From: Anodontia alba
Lineage: Eukaryota > Mollusca > Bivalvia > Lucinida > Lucinidae
Assembly: GCA_964016985.1 (NCBI GenBank)
Contig: OZ024824.1
Span: 120,796,951 to 120,860,950 of the forward strand
Length of the DNA stretch: 64,000 nucleotides
Direction: 5' to 3'
Under the pieces are notes generated by a model, which saw only the letters and a program-made list of their open reading frames with translations, did not search any database and had not been told where the DNA came from. How positions within the stretch are numbered: position 1 is the first letter of the stretch; every line of letters starts with the position of its first letter. Shown here one piece after another: positions 10,801 through 21,639 of this stretch. A program made the position numbers and the translations under genes.

Positions 10801-13800
10801 GCACAAGTCTTATTATAGGTTTTGTTGTGTGCTGGCTCATTTTTGTCTGGATTCATAGCTCTAGATAAGACAGGATATCAGGTTAATATCTTTTTCTTGT
10901 TTTTCCATAAAAATATACAGCTGACTCTCTTTATCTTGACTTCGCTTACCTCGAATAACCACTTATCTCAAAGTGAAAATCTGGTCCCTGTTTTAACATG
11001 GAAACCTAACAACAGGTAACAAAATATTGTGGAAAAGAGGAGAAATTGCTCCTAAGGAGGAATTTCTACTCTTTTCCACAATATTATCAATACAGAGCCA
11101 AATTACATGTACATATTCATTTGTGAAATGTTTTATTTTCCCTCAGTTCTGCAAATCTGATATGTCGAGGTACAGATATCTCGAAATATGTCAGAGAATC
11201 ACTTGGACTTTGAGATAGCGAGAGTCGACTGCACATTTTAGGTACTCATTTTTGAGAAGCACCTTGATGAGCTGCTTCTAATGAGAACCACAATAATTTT
11301 TGGTTGAAGAAAGCTTATCGAGAGCTACATGTATTTTGGTGTTTCCCACTGTCATGGTTGACATTACAGAACAGGATAAAAGGTATTTAGCTTTAGTAAG
11401 ATAACGATTGGCTATCTATATATAAAAATAAAAAAAAAAAAACAGTTAATAATCCAGATATTTTTCTATGGATGTAATCCTGCTGGCTCGTGCCTGAGCT
11501 GTATGCCTATCTTGTTGTTCAACAGTTTGTTTGATACATGTATTGAAGGAGCTTGTAAGTTTGATTGAAGAAAAGCATTGGTGGCCATTGATTTTAGTCA
11601 GTCACAGATTGTTTATATAAAACATTCCAAAAGCCTAAAGTTAAATTACCAAGGTTCTTTACACCCTGTAACCCATTTTAGCCTGGAGACTCCCAAAAGG
11701 GCATTTAATTGACAAAAAGTGCAGACCTAGATCAGACACTGCAAAATGCAACATCTGATCAGGGTTTCAACTGTTTGAAAATAGTATAATCATTTTTCTC
11801 TAGGAATATTCAAATCAAAAACAAGCACCTAAAGGAAAACCTAAAAGTGGTTGCTTCATAGGTGCTTGCTTAATACAGGTTAATTTACACATATTTTCCA
11901 TTTATTAGATCTGAAAAACTGGCCTTTGAATACAGGTGATTGCTTAATACAGATGGCCTTTAAGACAGGTTGGATACCTATTATTGAAAATTAACTGAAA
12001 TTCCACTCTTCTTGTATATACATGTACATGTAGGTGTGGGGAGTTTATTCAGTCTAAAAAGGGTAAAAGCCACTAAAAGGTGCACCATATCCATTATTGC
12101 ATACTGCCATGCACATACATGTATCATTTGATATATTTCCAAAACATTTTTACTACCCAATTAAAAATAAAATATATGTATTTCTGCCAAACTAGGAAAA
12201 TCTGATTATGACAAATAAGTAATTTAGTATGTTTATAGCTTCTCTGTTTATACAGCAGACTTTTGGGAAGGCTGCATGGCCTGTGTACATGCATTTGAAT
12301 AGATATGCCTTAATCCCGACTTCTCACCAGGGATGCAGCATCAATGGATCTCACTTATATGGATGCAGCCCATACAAACACTTTCTAAATCTATTCTGGA
12401 CTGAATTCATTCCAAAGTTTGATTGCATAGTACATGTATATTTGTTTGTGTCAGGGATGCTTTGTCTCTTTCATGGAATGATGTTTAACAACACAGAAAT
12501 CAATCTGCCAATCGGCATCGCAATGTTCTGAACAGTTACAAGATCTAGCAATCCTAGATCATTTGTGAAAATCAGAAACAGAACAAATCCCAGGACTGAG
12601 CCTTGGGGGGCGCACTCCAGACAAACCTGAGGCTTCATTTAAGGAATGATCATCTAAACAATTACATGTTTACACTTTGTGAGTGTCCAGAGAGCCATGA
12701 GCTGATGTGTGGATACTCCAATTCTGCAATTATTCCAGTTTGTATAACAGCCATTTATTTGGTACCTTATCAAAGGCCCTGGCAGTCCATAAGGATCAAA
12801 TCTGTTTGTGTCCACAATTTATTGCTCCATCCAGGTTGTTAATAATGTCTGACATGGACAAACTGTACAAACTGGGTTTTGCAAAACCATTGCCTGCTGA
12901 AACCTTGCTAACAGTCAGCAAGACTGTTCTCAAAGGCTACATGTTATTAACCCTTGTCTTGCTGAACCCGGATAATCTTTGCCTTTGCAAACAGTGTAGA
13001 TCCAGATCAGTTGGCTTCTGTTATTAAGTATTGTAAATTTGTATGATCCACAATCGGGATCAAACAATCTGATTGACTGACAAATCAGAAGTGGCTGTGG
13101 CATCTTTATTTATTCAGCAGGACATGGGTTAATGAGACCGACAATTATATGCTCAAAGATTCTGCAAATGATGCATGTGAGTGACAACAGTCTATAATTT
13201 GCTAAAAACCTATTTTTCAATAATTTTTGAACACCTGGGTTATATTTGCTTGCAAACCAGTCATCTGGTACAGAAACCCTAGCAAGTGATTCACTGAAGC
13301 TGAGAGTCAGTTCTGGGGAGACCTCAGAGCTACATTTCTTTAGTACCTTTGCATTCAAACGGTCCGGCCCGAATGCCTTACAGATATTGTTTATCTAACA
13401 GTTTGGTGACCACACTGGGGTCAACTGTGATATCCTCCATGGTGGAGAATGAACCTCTGGAGGGTGTTTCAGTGCTTGCTTCAAATGACAAGTCAAAGCA
13501 GACTAGAACAGTTACTGTTAATTACAGATCAGTCTTAAAAAAGCATCAGTTTTTCAAAATTTCATTTTCTTACAAGTGATCCAAATTTATTATTTTATTG
13601 TCAGCTGTGAAATCAGTGTATATCTGGTGAAAATAAAAGTGGTATAAACACAAGTGAAATGATATCATATCATTTCACTTGTGACTTATACGATTTATAT
13701 TTTCACTCCTCGCTTTGGACGACTTCGGTTTTCTTCACTGTTTCAAAAGTGGATGTTACCGCCACTTCAGATTTTGAACACCTCTAACTTTTGTTGGTAT

Positions 13801-14521
13801 GCATTTTCTTAGTTAGAATGTAAGGAACATTTTGGTATCAAGATTTATTTTTGATTTGCCTAAACTTTTTGTTTTTGTCTCTCCAGCGCTTCACATTAAG
13901 CACTAGCTGAACGTCGACGCCATGACATTCATGTTTTGTTTTGGTGACTTTAGTTATGACATCAGAAGCACACACTGTCGTGTAAACAATAAAATAAAAA
14001 GAAAATTTACTCTTTTGGTGAATACCATAACAATTTCCATCTCGTGTAATGAAAACATTCAAATTTCCACTCGTGCTTCGCACTCATGAAAATACAAATG
14101 TTTTCATTACACTCAATGACATTATTTATGGTACTCACAGCAGAAGAGTGTTTGCATCAAAGGCAGTGCCTATCTCACATTACTGAGCTGTTATGCTTCA
14201 ATGATTCTGAATGTAAACAAAGATCAGGTGAGTATATTATTATGTAATATGTGTTTTCAACATACTTCCCCATTCCTTTGCGGTATTTATAGCTTTGGCT
14301 GAGACTTCTTCCAGTGTCTGTTTCGTTTGCGGAGAAATCAAATCGTCGTTTTCTTGGTCTTCTTGGTCATTGGTGTCAGTCTTACTGTTGTCCTCTTTCT
14401 TTTCTGTGTCGGGTTCGTCCGATTTAGTCAATGTTTTTTCTTCGCCTTCAGCGTTTACTTCGACTACATCATCCGCTGTATTGTCTACAACTCCTAGCCA
14501 CTTTGATACACCTTTGAACAT
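7721..14521 (-). CDS. SYAP1: SYAP1-like synapse-associated protein 1, gene span (3' end outside window)
   Basis: Three exons (14266-14521, 9871-9953, 7721-7867) join in phase into about 162 residues matching the N-terminal third of SYAP1 (Sap47/BSTA family). The start [10 protein letters not shown], the YLYSFG segment, and [14 protein letters not shown] with AAVPPW and SQILALS are recognisable. Family members are cytosolic proteins with a C-terminal BSD domain linked to synaptic function and mTORC2-Akt signalling. No BSD exon is visible left of 7721, so those exons probably lie before position 1. Roughly nine residues expected between VEEK and TFLGDF are absent; a micro-exon I could not place, or a real deletion, would explain this. 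Promoter shared with the orphan exon at 14783. Confidence 0.85.
8087..8297. mobile_element. TTAA-flanked hairpin MITE (piggyBac-like)
   Basis: TTAA then CCCTTGTCATGCTGAATAAA at the left; GAGAAGGG then TTAA at the right. The central hairpin cassette is at 8190-8265 (GATCAGTTGGCTTC / GATCTGGATCTACACT). TTAA target plus CCC ends are the piggyBac signature. Confidence 0.75.
9440..9841. repeat. stacked hairpin MITEs, TTATTTCTCCATGAAAACAT family
   Basis: Three arm segments of one family (ATATGTTGTGGATACTCATA, CACTTCTAATGAGTACCCAC and others), broken by a GGGCCC-family fragment (9588-9635). The right terminus TCTTATCTGGAGCTACATG lies about 30 bp from the SYAP1 exon 2 donor. Confidence 0.7.
9871..9953 (-). 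CDS. SYAP1: SYAP1 exon 2
   Basis: 83 bp completing a split threonine codon, then [20 protein letters not shown] and TKTVEEK, an amphipathic helix matching the family's YLFNF...TESVAETAQ stretch. Acceptor TATTTACAG, donor GTACAGC. Hairpin MITEs lie about 30 bp away on both sides. Confidence 0.83.
9983..10200. mobile_element. hairpin MITE, AAATGTCCTAAAATTT family
   Basis: Left end decayed (TATAAATGCCCTTCAACTTT); TTCCATACTTTTTTGGCCC follows; hairpin 10078-10145 (CAAACTGCTCCTTCAGAAGC). It lies 30 bp from SYAP1 exon 2. Confidence 0.6.
10291..10658. mobile_element. MITE with CAGTGCTCCAGC ends
   Basis: CAGTGCTCCAGCCAG at the left and CTAGCTGGAGCACTG at the right, with TAGTA on both sides (10286-10290, 10659-10663). 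The interior is pyrimidine-rich at the left (CTGCCCCTCTTGTCCTCTCC). It lies just upstream of SYAP1 exon 2. Confidence 0.7.
12540..13490 (-). pseudogene. non-LTR retrotransposon reverse transcriptase relic (CR1/Jockey-like)
   Basis: On the minus strand, in order with frameshifts: [61 protein letters not shown], then [17 protein letters not shown] and finally [20 protein letters not shown]. These are the finger and palm motifs of a non-LTR reverse transcriptase in the right order. No YADD box was found after NDL, and several stops are present. A TTAA-flanked MITE (12947-13132) interrupts it. Confidence 0.8.
12947..13132. mobile_element. TTAA-flanked hairpin MITE inside the reverse transcriptase relic
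   Basis: TTAA-CCCTTGTCTTGCTG at the left and GACATGGG-TTAA at the right. The hairpin right arm is lost. The interrupted reading frame resumes on the other side. Confidence 0.75.
13626..13708. repeat. palindrome with perfect core
   Basis: CACAAGTGAAATGATATC and its inverse meet at 13667; weaker pairing extends to GTGAAAATA / TATTTTCAC. The AT-rich cruciform-prone core is 34 bp. Confidence 0.7.
14023..14133. repeat. hairpin MITE next to the SYAP1 promoter side
   Basis: TACCATAA ... TTATGGTA ends; arms GTGTAATGAAAACATT / ATGTTTTCATTACACT; loop near GTGCTTCGCAC. It lies in SYAP1 intron 1, 130 bp from exon 1. Confidence 0.65.
14266..14521 (-). CDS. SYAP1: SYAP1 exon 1 (start codon)
   Basis: Starts at ATG (14519-14521), [20 protein letters not shown]; a TTG codon two codons upstream is not needed. 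85 codons plus one base, ending in [11 protein letters not shown] before donor GTATGTTG. Most of the exon is acidic low-complexity sequence ([20 protein letters not shown]), as in the vertebrate protein's variable linker. Confidence 0.85.
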
Positions 14522-14782
14522 TTTCAATTTTGGTCAAATTATACAGTTTTATTCTCATTAAAAACGTCAACAAAATGTAAACATTCACCTGTTGAGGAGA
14601 AACCGGAAGTGGTCATACGTCACGAGAATTACGTTGCAAATAATTATATAACATAGTTTAGACATTGTTTTGAATATCTTATACATTGCATCGAAAAAAT
14701 GTCTTTGAGGCTACAACAAAAAATTCAAACTAAATTGAGAACATTTACCCAAAATTTGTAGTTTTGTTAAATTCGAACCTAC
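14522..14782. promoter_or_regulatory. probable bidirectional promoter between SYAP1 and an unrecognised gene
   Basis: 261 bp between two divergent start codons. An ETS-type site ACCGGAAGTG lies at 14602-14611 and a CRE-like TACGTCAC at 14616-14623, arranged as in many housekeeping divergent promoters. No TATA box is obvious. The assignment rests on position plus these two motifs. Confidence 0.5.
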
Positions 14783-14914
14783 ATGGACGGAAATGGAACG
14801 CAATGGCAAAACGGACCACATATCGTGGACTCCCCTGCTTTAGTCTTCGATGCCATCTTTTACAGAAAATATGTTTGTGTGTTTGAACATGACCGTACAC
14901 CGAATTTCTTTACA
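14783..14914 (+). CDS. probable first coding exon of an unrecognised gene
   Basis: An ATG opens 44 codons (MDGNGTQWQNGPHIVDSPAL then VFDAIFYRKYVCVFEHDRTP and NFFT) ending at a good donor, ACA|GTGAGT. The frame reads on only six codons past the donor before a stop. Composition is protein-like and unlike the flanking repeats, and the position is head to head with SYAP1. I do not recognise the family. Later exons would be expected on the plus strand between 15 and 34 kb, but I found none I could support. Confidence 0.5.
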
Positions 14915-15589
14915 GTGAGTTGTTATCTTAAGTAGTCACAGAAGTGAAATATGAAAACAATGTCTACAGAACACCCAACACAATGAGAACTCTTAGGCAT
15001 ATAATTGCCAAAAAAGTAGGTCACAGTAACCTAATGTATTGCTCCGCGAGGTTCTCATGTAATGATGATAAATTCAGACAATGAACTCTATAACATCTCC
15101 AAGGATTAAGATATGAGAAAAAAAAAAAAAAAAAGCAAACTTAAATATTGCTTTAAAAAAGGTAGGTTACAGTGACATATGGTCTTGTGCAATGACACTA
15201 CCTTATGCAATGATAAAATATTCCAAATGTAAACAAAATATAAACTCTACAGCATGCCAGGAGCTTATATAAAAGTAAAGTTACAGTGATCATTGAGCAC
15301 ACATAGACATTCACTCACATGTTGTTCATTTCCAAGTATCCCTGGGATCTGAAATACAAATGTGACTCAATTCTGAAAAAAAAAAAAAAAAAAAAAAAAA
15401 GATGTCTTTGGTCTAGAGCACTGGTCATCTTGTTGTATATGATGATGACAAATTATAAGCATAAACTAAATAAACTGAGATATAAATAGGACCATTACTC
15501 TAAAATATGTCATAGTGACCTTTGAACTTACAGAGACACAATTTCATGTGATGAACTTAAGTACAGAGCCTGAGCCCTGCAACAGATGT

Positions 15590-17190
15590 CCCCCCACTTC
15601 CAATGTTCTGTTACATGCCAATCTTAAAAACATGATCAAAGCCACCAAAATCTAGTAAACTTGAAGGCATGTCCTAGCGATATACTGATGTAAGATGAAA
15701 ATCTGCAGGTTAAGTTTGTCCTGAATCAATGCACAGGTTCAGATGATATAGTGTTGAAAAGCTCATTAAAACAAAACTAGCAAGTCTTGTTGTGGTCAAA
15801 AAATAATCAATAATTAAGACCATCCCATTTATACTATATACCAAGTCTGACCAGACTCCATCAACTGGTTATGGAGATGGCTCACTGGGAATTTTTATTT
15901 TAATAGTGCAAGTCCCAATTGACCTTGAAAATAGGATCATGGTCACCAAAATACAATCAGCAATTAATACCACCATGTTAGACTATACAGCAAGCCTGAC
16001 CAGAATCCATTGATTGGTTATGGAGATAGGGCATTGGAAAGTTTTATTTTCATAGTTTAGTCCCAGGGTGTCATTGAAAATTGGGTCAGGATCACCAAAA
16101 TCTAATCATCAGTTAAGACCATCCTCGTTATATTATATACCAAGTCTGACCAGAATATATCAACTGATTATGGAGATATGATGTCACAAAGCTTTATTTT
16201 AATAGTGTAAGTCTTGTGGTGACCTTGAAAATTGGGTCAAAGTCATTAAATCAAACCAGGAATTAAGATCATTCCAGTTATACTATGTATACCAAATCTG
16301 CACAGAATGCATCAACTGATGATGGAGATAGGGCACTAACTTACTTTATTTTAATAGTGTAAGTCTCAGGGTGACCTTGAAAATTGGGTTATGATCACAA
16401 AAATACAATCAGCAATTAAGACCATCCCTCTTATACTGTATAGCAAGTCTGACCAAAGTCAGTCAACTAGTTATGGAGATAAGGTTATACACCTTGAATA
16501 TTGAGTCAAGGTCACCAAAATACAATCAGCAATTAAGACAATACTGTTATACCGTATAGCAAGTTTAAGCCCCATGATGTTGTTGAAAATTAAGTCAGGA
16601 TCACCAAAACCTAATCATCAGTTAAGACCATCCCCATTATACTATATACCGCCAGACCAGAATCCATTAACCAGTTATGGAAATATGGCATTGCAAAGAT
16701 TTATTTTAATAAAATAAGTCCCTTGGTGACCTAGAGAACTTGGTCAAAGTCACCAAAATGAAAACAGCAATTAAGATAATCTTTGATATACTATATACCA
16801 AGTCTGACCAGAATCCGTCAACTGATTTGCAAATTAGGGCATTGAAATGCTGTATTTTAGTAGTGTAACAGTTCATCACCTAGTCCCAGTGATATACCTA
16901 TGCAAATATACTGAGAATCCATTGTTTCATAAGATATTGCATAGACAAGTTTCCAGTAGTGACCTAGAAAATTAGGTCAAGGTCACTAGAACCTTTGCAT
17001 TTCATTATCTATTCCCAGTAATATATCAATGCAAATTTATTAAGAATCTGCTAATTTGGTTCAGGAGATGTCATGCAAACAAGGAAGTGTGCACTAACTT
17101 GACAGCTTTAGTCCAGTGGGGACCTTGAAAATTAGATCAAGGTCACCAAAATCTAATCATTTTATCACCTAGTCTCAACAATATAGCTTT
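15590..17190. repeat. array of about 150-bp monomers, ten or so diverged copies
   Basis: The monomer carries ACCAAGTCTGACCAGAATCC and GGTCACCAAAATACAATCAG. It lies between the orphan exon and the TRIM. A related, more decayed array (TTACAGTGACATATGGTC-like) covers about 14990-15330. Confidence 0.8.
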
Positions 17191-17513
17191 CCAAAGGACC
17201 TCTGAAGGTACCAAAGGCAGTCTGTGCTGTTTTAGCAGGCTGTTCCAGCTTCCATAATTTCTTCATACCATTAGATTTGGTATTTTTAGAAAGATGCATA
17301 TTCAATAAAGAAGAAGAAGTAGCCACATTGTAAATATGTCTTACTGAAGCTGTATTTTATTTATTTAGGATGGAGGGGTAACATTTTTAGAAAAATGAAA
17401 TTCATACAGGTTTGGAATTACTTTCATGCATGTGAATCTTTATGCATGCCTTTATAAAATATAGTTATATTTTGGTATATAGCCAATTATTTGACTAAAC
17501 TTGATGGTATAAG

Positions 17514-17688
17514 TGTAGCATGAAACCGGGTCTTCTACGAAGTCAAGCACAGCAGTCACCTATTCAGGTAATAACCGCGGTCTCTATTGCTTAACTTCGT
17601 AAAAGAGCCAATCACTCTACCGGTGTCGCCATAAAAGCCGGCTTCCACAGCGAGGCTGTAGAAGTGATATATATACTTATCCGTTACA
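17514..17688 (-). repeat. 3' LTR of the TRIM
   Basis: Same sequence as 17808-17984 with about 20 differences, mostly transitions. Box A (GAAGTTAAGCAA) is intact, while box C reads GAATAGGTGACTG and is more decayed. The divergence of about 12 percent suggests an old insertion. Confidence 0.75.
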
Positions 17689-17705
17689 TTTCTGCCCCTT
17701 TCTCT
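17689..17705 (-). other. polypurine tract of the TRIM
   Basis: Minus strand AGAGAAAGGGGCAGAAA, 16 purines of 17, immediately before the 3' LTR, where plus-strand priming would occur. Confidence 0.65.
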
Positions 17706-17788
17706 TGACTTCGTCCCAAAGTCAAACACGCCTCACTAGGCAAATCCGAGGGCGGAGCCTATGCAATGCACTAAGGACACTGTCTTCC

Positions 17789-17806
17789 ATCCCACGGCTG
17801 CCACCA
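17789..17806 (-). other. primer-binding site of the TRIM (tRNA-Leu type)
   Basis: Minus strand TGGTGGCAGCCGTGGGAT, one base after the 5' LTR. It is complementary to the CCA-bearing 3' end of animal tRNA-Leu (ending TCCCACCGCTGCCA plus CCA, from memory) with one mismatch in 18. Confidence 0.7.
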
Positions 17807-17807
17807 G

Positions 17808-17984
17808 TGTAGCGTGAAACCGGGTCTCCTACCAAGTCAAGCACCGCGGTCACCCATCCAGGTACTAATTGCGATTCCCGTTGCTTAACTTCGTAAAAAA
17901 GCCAATCACTCTTCCAGTGTTGCCATAAAAGCCGGCTTCCACAGCGAGGCTGTAGAAATGATATATATATATTTATCCGTTACA
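17808..17984 (-). repeat. 5' LTR of the TRIM, with 5S-like A and C boxes
   Basis: On the minus strand, GAAGTTAAGCAACGG (from 17892 down) and TTAGTACCTGGATGGGTGAC followed by CGC correspond to box A and box C of 5S rRNA. The spacing equals that of 5S genes, with no indel across about 47 bases and roughly 33 identities from my memory of the vertebrate 5S sequence. A T-run lies just upstream of box A. Confidence 0.75.
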
Positions 17985-18810
17985 TAAGTTTACATTATCC
18001 ACAAAAAAAAAAATATATATAATTTGCTCCAAGCATTTGACACATACTCTAAAGCAGTGGCATATTGTTCAGTGATCTGATTTGAAACCAGGTGCTCCTG
18101 TTAAGTTGGTTATCACAGAGATAAATACCAGTATATTTTTGCCATTATTACACAAATTAATACAAGTACAAAGTGTTTTATTAGGCATAAACATCACTGT
18201 GTTTCCTGCCCTACAAACTATTCCAATAAGGTTTGGAATCTCATTAGATCTACAAGACAATATAATACATGTAATAAAGAACCCAGGTCATTTTTGTTAC
18301 AGTAAAATAAAAAAATAAAAATACATCTGACTACTTAACTGGAGCAATATAGTGTATTCCGCATCTACTTGCTAGTTCCACTTCACTGACTTTATGAGCT
18401 GCAGTATGGCAAAATCACGAATGTGAAATATGCACCCAGTGCAGACTCAGATCAGTGGGCATCTGCCCAGTCTGATCAGTCTTCACTGTCTGCAGATGGT
18501 TAAATGAATTATAATGAATACTACAATGAATGCCAGGTCATAGCAGTTTGATAGTTCACTTTAAAACAGTTGTAAATCTTTCGGTGCTTAAAACTGCTAC
18601 ACTGAGAGTGAAAAATTTGTTTGTTTTTTTTGCCTCTAGGGTATCATTTTCCGCTTGCCTTGGGTAACCATTGGTAAATATTGTGTAAAATATGCATATA
18701 CAAATGTCTACTAATCAGAGGAAGTTGTATTTTTTCTTTGGAGTAGTAGTTTATAAAATTGTGCCTGACATAACTGTACACCCCTTTAGAAATTGCAGCA
18801 AATATGGCCA

Positions 18811-19053
18811 GGGCCCAGTTGTTCAAAACTAATGATGTTGTTAGTTAACGTATTGTTAAAATTTTGGTCATTAAATATGGATTATACGCTAATATTTTTG
18901 CTGAAAAAATGTGAGTAGCTTTTGCATTTGCAAAAGCTACTCACATTTTTTTAGCAAAAATACCTGTGAATTAGATATTGTACTTACTAGAATAGTTAAC
19001 ATTTGACCACTAACGAGCTTATTAAGCTAACTATGCTTTGAACAACTGGGCCC
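18811..19053. mobile_element. palindromic MITE, GGGCCCAGTTGTTCAAA family
   Basis: Ends GGGCCCAGTTGTTCAAAACT and GCTTTGAACAACTGGGCCC; the central arms GAGTAGCTTTTGCATTTGC / GCAAAAGCTACTCACATTTT make the whole element a near-palindrome. Confidence 0.85.
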
Positions 19054-19196
19054 AGATAAATATGAACCTCTACTTCAGTTCTTCTTTGTTCATGTGTCGG
19101 TAGTTTCATATATGATGTTTGTGTTGTCTTTTTTTGTTTCTCCTCCCTTCTTTTTTTGATGCCTTGGTAATTGCGATTTGGGCATTCCCTGGGTAG

Positions 19197-19403
19197 AGTA
19201 AATGTCCTGCAATTTTGAACACTTTATCAGGTATTCCATACTGTTTTGGCCTACATTTTGCTTTATATGCACCTGTTCATTAAAATACTTAGTGGAATGG
19301 CAAACAGTGTAGACCCTGATCAGACTGCTCCTTCAGGATCTGCATTATTTGCATATGTTACTTTGTCAGACACTTTGGTGTTCGAAATTTTAGGACATTT
19401 ACC
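19197..19403. mobile_element. hairpin MITE, AAATGTCCTAAAATTT family
   Basis: Left end GAGTAAATGTCCTGCAATTT, right end GAAATTTTAGGACATTTACC; hairpin 19298-19352 partly deleted on the right arm. Confidence 0.7.
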
Positions 19404-19974
19404 ATATATTCGCTTACATTTTGACATCTAAGATGAAACATCGTTTGTTGTTTTTTTGTTGTTGTTTTTTTGTCAGAAAAAATTAGTATGTTGTCTGCTA
19501 TAGTTTTTAATGGTGCTTCCATGTTACTTTGAGGGAAATTAAATAAAAGTAACAAGTGAATGTTGCCAGCTGCTTTATTTTCCCTTTCAGCATAGGGTGA
19601 CCATGGCTAGCAAAATGACATTTTAGACATAGAAGAACTCTCTCTCTCTCTCTCACATAAACTTTAATTACCATATATACTATACATTGTCACAACCACA
19701 TATAATGTTAATAACTATATATATACAGCCAGAGGCTTATAATTCACTAACGGTGCCATCAGCTCCCTATTATAGGATGTGTAACATGTTCAGAGCAGTT
19801 GCCTATCATTTGATTGGCTTTGAACTGAGAGCTTAAGAATACAGTCTAGTTCTCTTACAGAAACTGTTATGATAATAGCTTTTACCTCAGCAGTTCTTCA
19901 TTAAATGTTTACAGAAATAATGATTTACATGCCAGCTGCCCAGTCAAAGCTCGTTAACACTTAGCATGCTGGGT

Positions 19975-20170
19975 AAAAATTTCAGCAGGCAACATTTTGA
20001 AATACTTTTTTTTTTCCCCAAAACAGGTTTTTAGGATTGACATTTCATGCAAACTATCTCCTTAGGAAACAGTTTGCATGAAATGACAAACCCTGTTTTG
20101 TGGGAAAAAAAGAAAAAAAAATCATCAAACTTGACATCTGCTTAATTTGTCCAGGTAGTGGTAAAGATTA
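19975..20170. repeat. hairpin MITE with perfect central arms
   Basis: GACATTTCATGCAAACTATC / GTTTGCATGAAATGACAAAC; outer AAAACAGG / CCTGTTTT. Diverged relatives at 35855-36000 and, in halves, 34893-34970 and 35480-35535. Confidence 0.65.
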
Positions 20171-20327
20171 AAAGACCACATTACTTCTACAGTAATGAAA
20201 CTCAAAATCATTTCAATAGGTACTCTTACAACAATGAGTTCACAAGTCAAGAAGTCGTGGAAATTTTTGAAAAAAATCCATATTATACAGTATGAAGTTC
20301 CTTCAAGTGGTAAGAATTACATTTCAT

Positions 20328-20560
20328 TTAACCCTTAAAGCACCAATCACAATAATTGTCGTCTGCTTTGTCTTCTGCCGGTTACTTTAAAAGTCTTTGT
20401 TGCAAACAGTGTGCACCCTGATCAGGAGCAGTCTGATCTGGGTCCACACTGTTTGCCTATATGCAAAATGTAAGTTTGAAAAGTTTGCAAGAAGATGCAG
20501 CAGATGACATAAGCAGACGACATTTTCAGATGCAGATTTTCTTGGCGCTTTAAGGGTTAA
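20328..20560. mobile_element. TTAA-flanked MITE, different terminal repeat
   Basis: TTAA-CCCTTAAAGCACCAA at the left and TTGGCGCTTTAAGGG-TTAA at the right. The same hairpin cassette sits in the middle (20401-20455). Distinct family from the CCCTTGTC elements. Confidence 0.72.
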
Positions 20561-20564
20561 ATTC

Positions 20565-21190
20565 TGAAATTATATAAGCTCAAGATATCTGCAGTTCAGC
20601 CAGAAACAGCCTTAAGAAACAGAGCAGACCCAGACTAGACTACATCCAACCAGAAGCTGTCTGATCAGGGTTTTCACTGTCATCCTGTCAGCAGACACGT
20701 TCTAAGGTAGTCAAAGGACTTATTCAGGTTTTACAGAAAATACGGTGCAGAGTTAAAGCACTCAGAGAAACTGTATTCAGTTAGGCAATAAAAGGATAAT
20801 TTCCATGTTTTTTAATCCTGCATCTGCGCAATCTTGACAAACAACACTATTAAATTACAAATGCTACTGCACAGAATATATTATTTCCTTTGGTTTCTAT
20901 AACTATCAAAGATTTTTTCAATAACTCTGCAGAGGTGCACTATTTACGAAGTTGATTTTAGCAATATTTTTCTTTAATCAGTTATTTGTGTGATACTACA
21001 TTTCTTAATACATACACAGAGAGTGATAAGTAGATAACATTAATTTTTTCCACATGCTTGGTGTTATCATAATGTGATCTTAATTTGCAGCAAGGGTTAT
21101 ACAAAAACATTAATGCCAATCACTGTTGGAGTCAGCTAGCCAATGAAATGGCACTTCCCTCCTATAAGTCGTTACAAGGCTCATAGCCAT
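20565..21190. other. AT-rich intergenic stretch
   Basis: One decayed hairpin cassette half (20610-20680); otherwise no repeat family, exon or signal that I can support. Confidence 0.5.
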
Positions 21191-21194
21191 GTTA

Positions 21195-21400
21195 GTAGAT
21201 AGTACAGTACAATTACACTATACACTGTTATTACCATATATACTGTAATAACCAGAATACTGTTATAATCATATACAATGTAATTACCATATACACTGTA
21301 ATTACTAAATATATATATACTATGATTTCCATATAAACTGTAGTTACCATATATACTGCAGTTACCATATATATATACATGTCTATATATATTACCATTT
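21195..21400. repeat. degenerate 17-18-bp repeat
   Basis: About ten units like TTACCATATATACTGTAA. An earlier fragment of the same motif lies at 19668-19715. Confidence 0.6.
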
Positions 21401-21639
21401 ACACTAAAATCACACTTTTTTTAGAACGAAATTCCAGGATTTTCCAGGTTTTCAAGGGGATTTCCAGGCTAATATTAATGTAGATATATGGCATTGCATT
21501 TGATGCAACAACAGGAATATTTCTGGCCTATATACCTCATGGGCGTTTTGGAGGAAGTTCTTGAGAAAACTAGGCAGTTCTCAATGCCATTACATTAATA
21601 TAAAAAGGCCCATACTTTCTAGAAGAAGGGTTATGCCTC

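Larger units (their letters stand above)
17514..17984 (-). mobile_element. TRIM-like retroelement with 5S rRNA-derived terminal repeats
   Basis: Two direct repeats of 175 and 177 bp (17514-17688, 17808-17984) flank a 119-bp interior. They begin TGTAACGG and end GCTACA on the minus strand, i.e. TG...CA. The flanks show a 4-bp duplication TAAG (17510-17513 and 17985-17988). Read on the minus strand, a primer-binding site follows the first repeat and a polypurine tract precedes the second. There is no coding capacity. The repeats contain a 5S rRNA-like promoter region in the same orientation. This matches the structure of Cassandra-type TRIMs known from plants; here it is in an animal genome. 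Confidence 0.75.

Noticed and set aside
17811..17960. Genuine 5S rRNA gene
   Set aside because: Only the internal promoter region is 5S-like; the 5' and 3' thirds do not match and the unit is bounded by LTR-type TG...CA ends.
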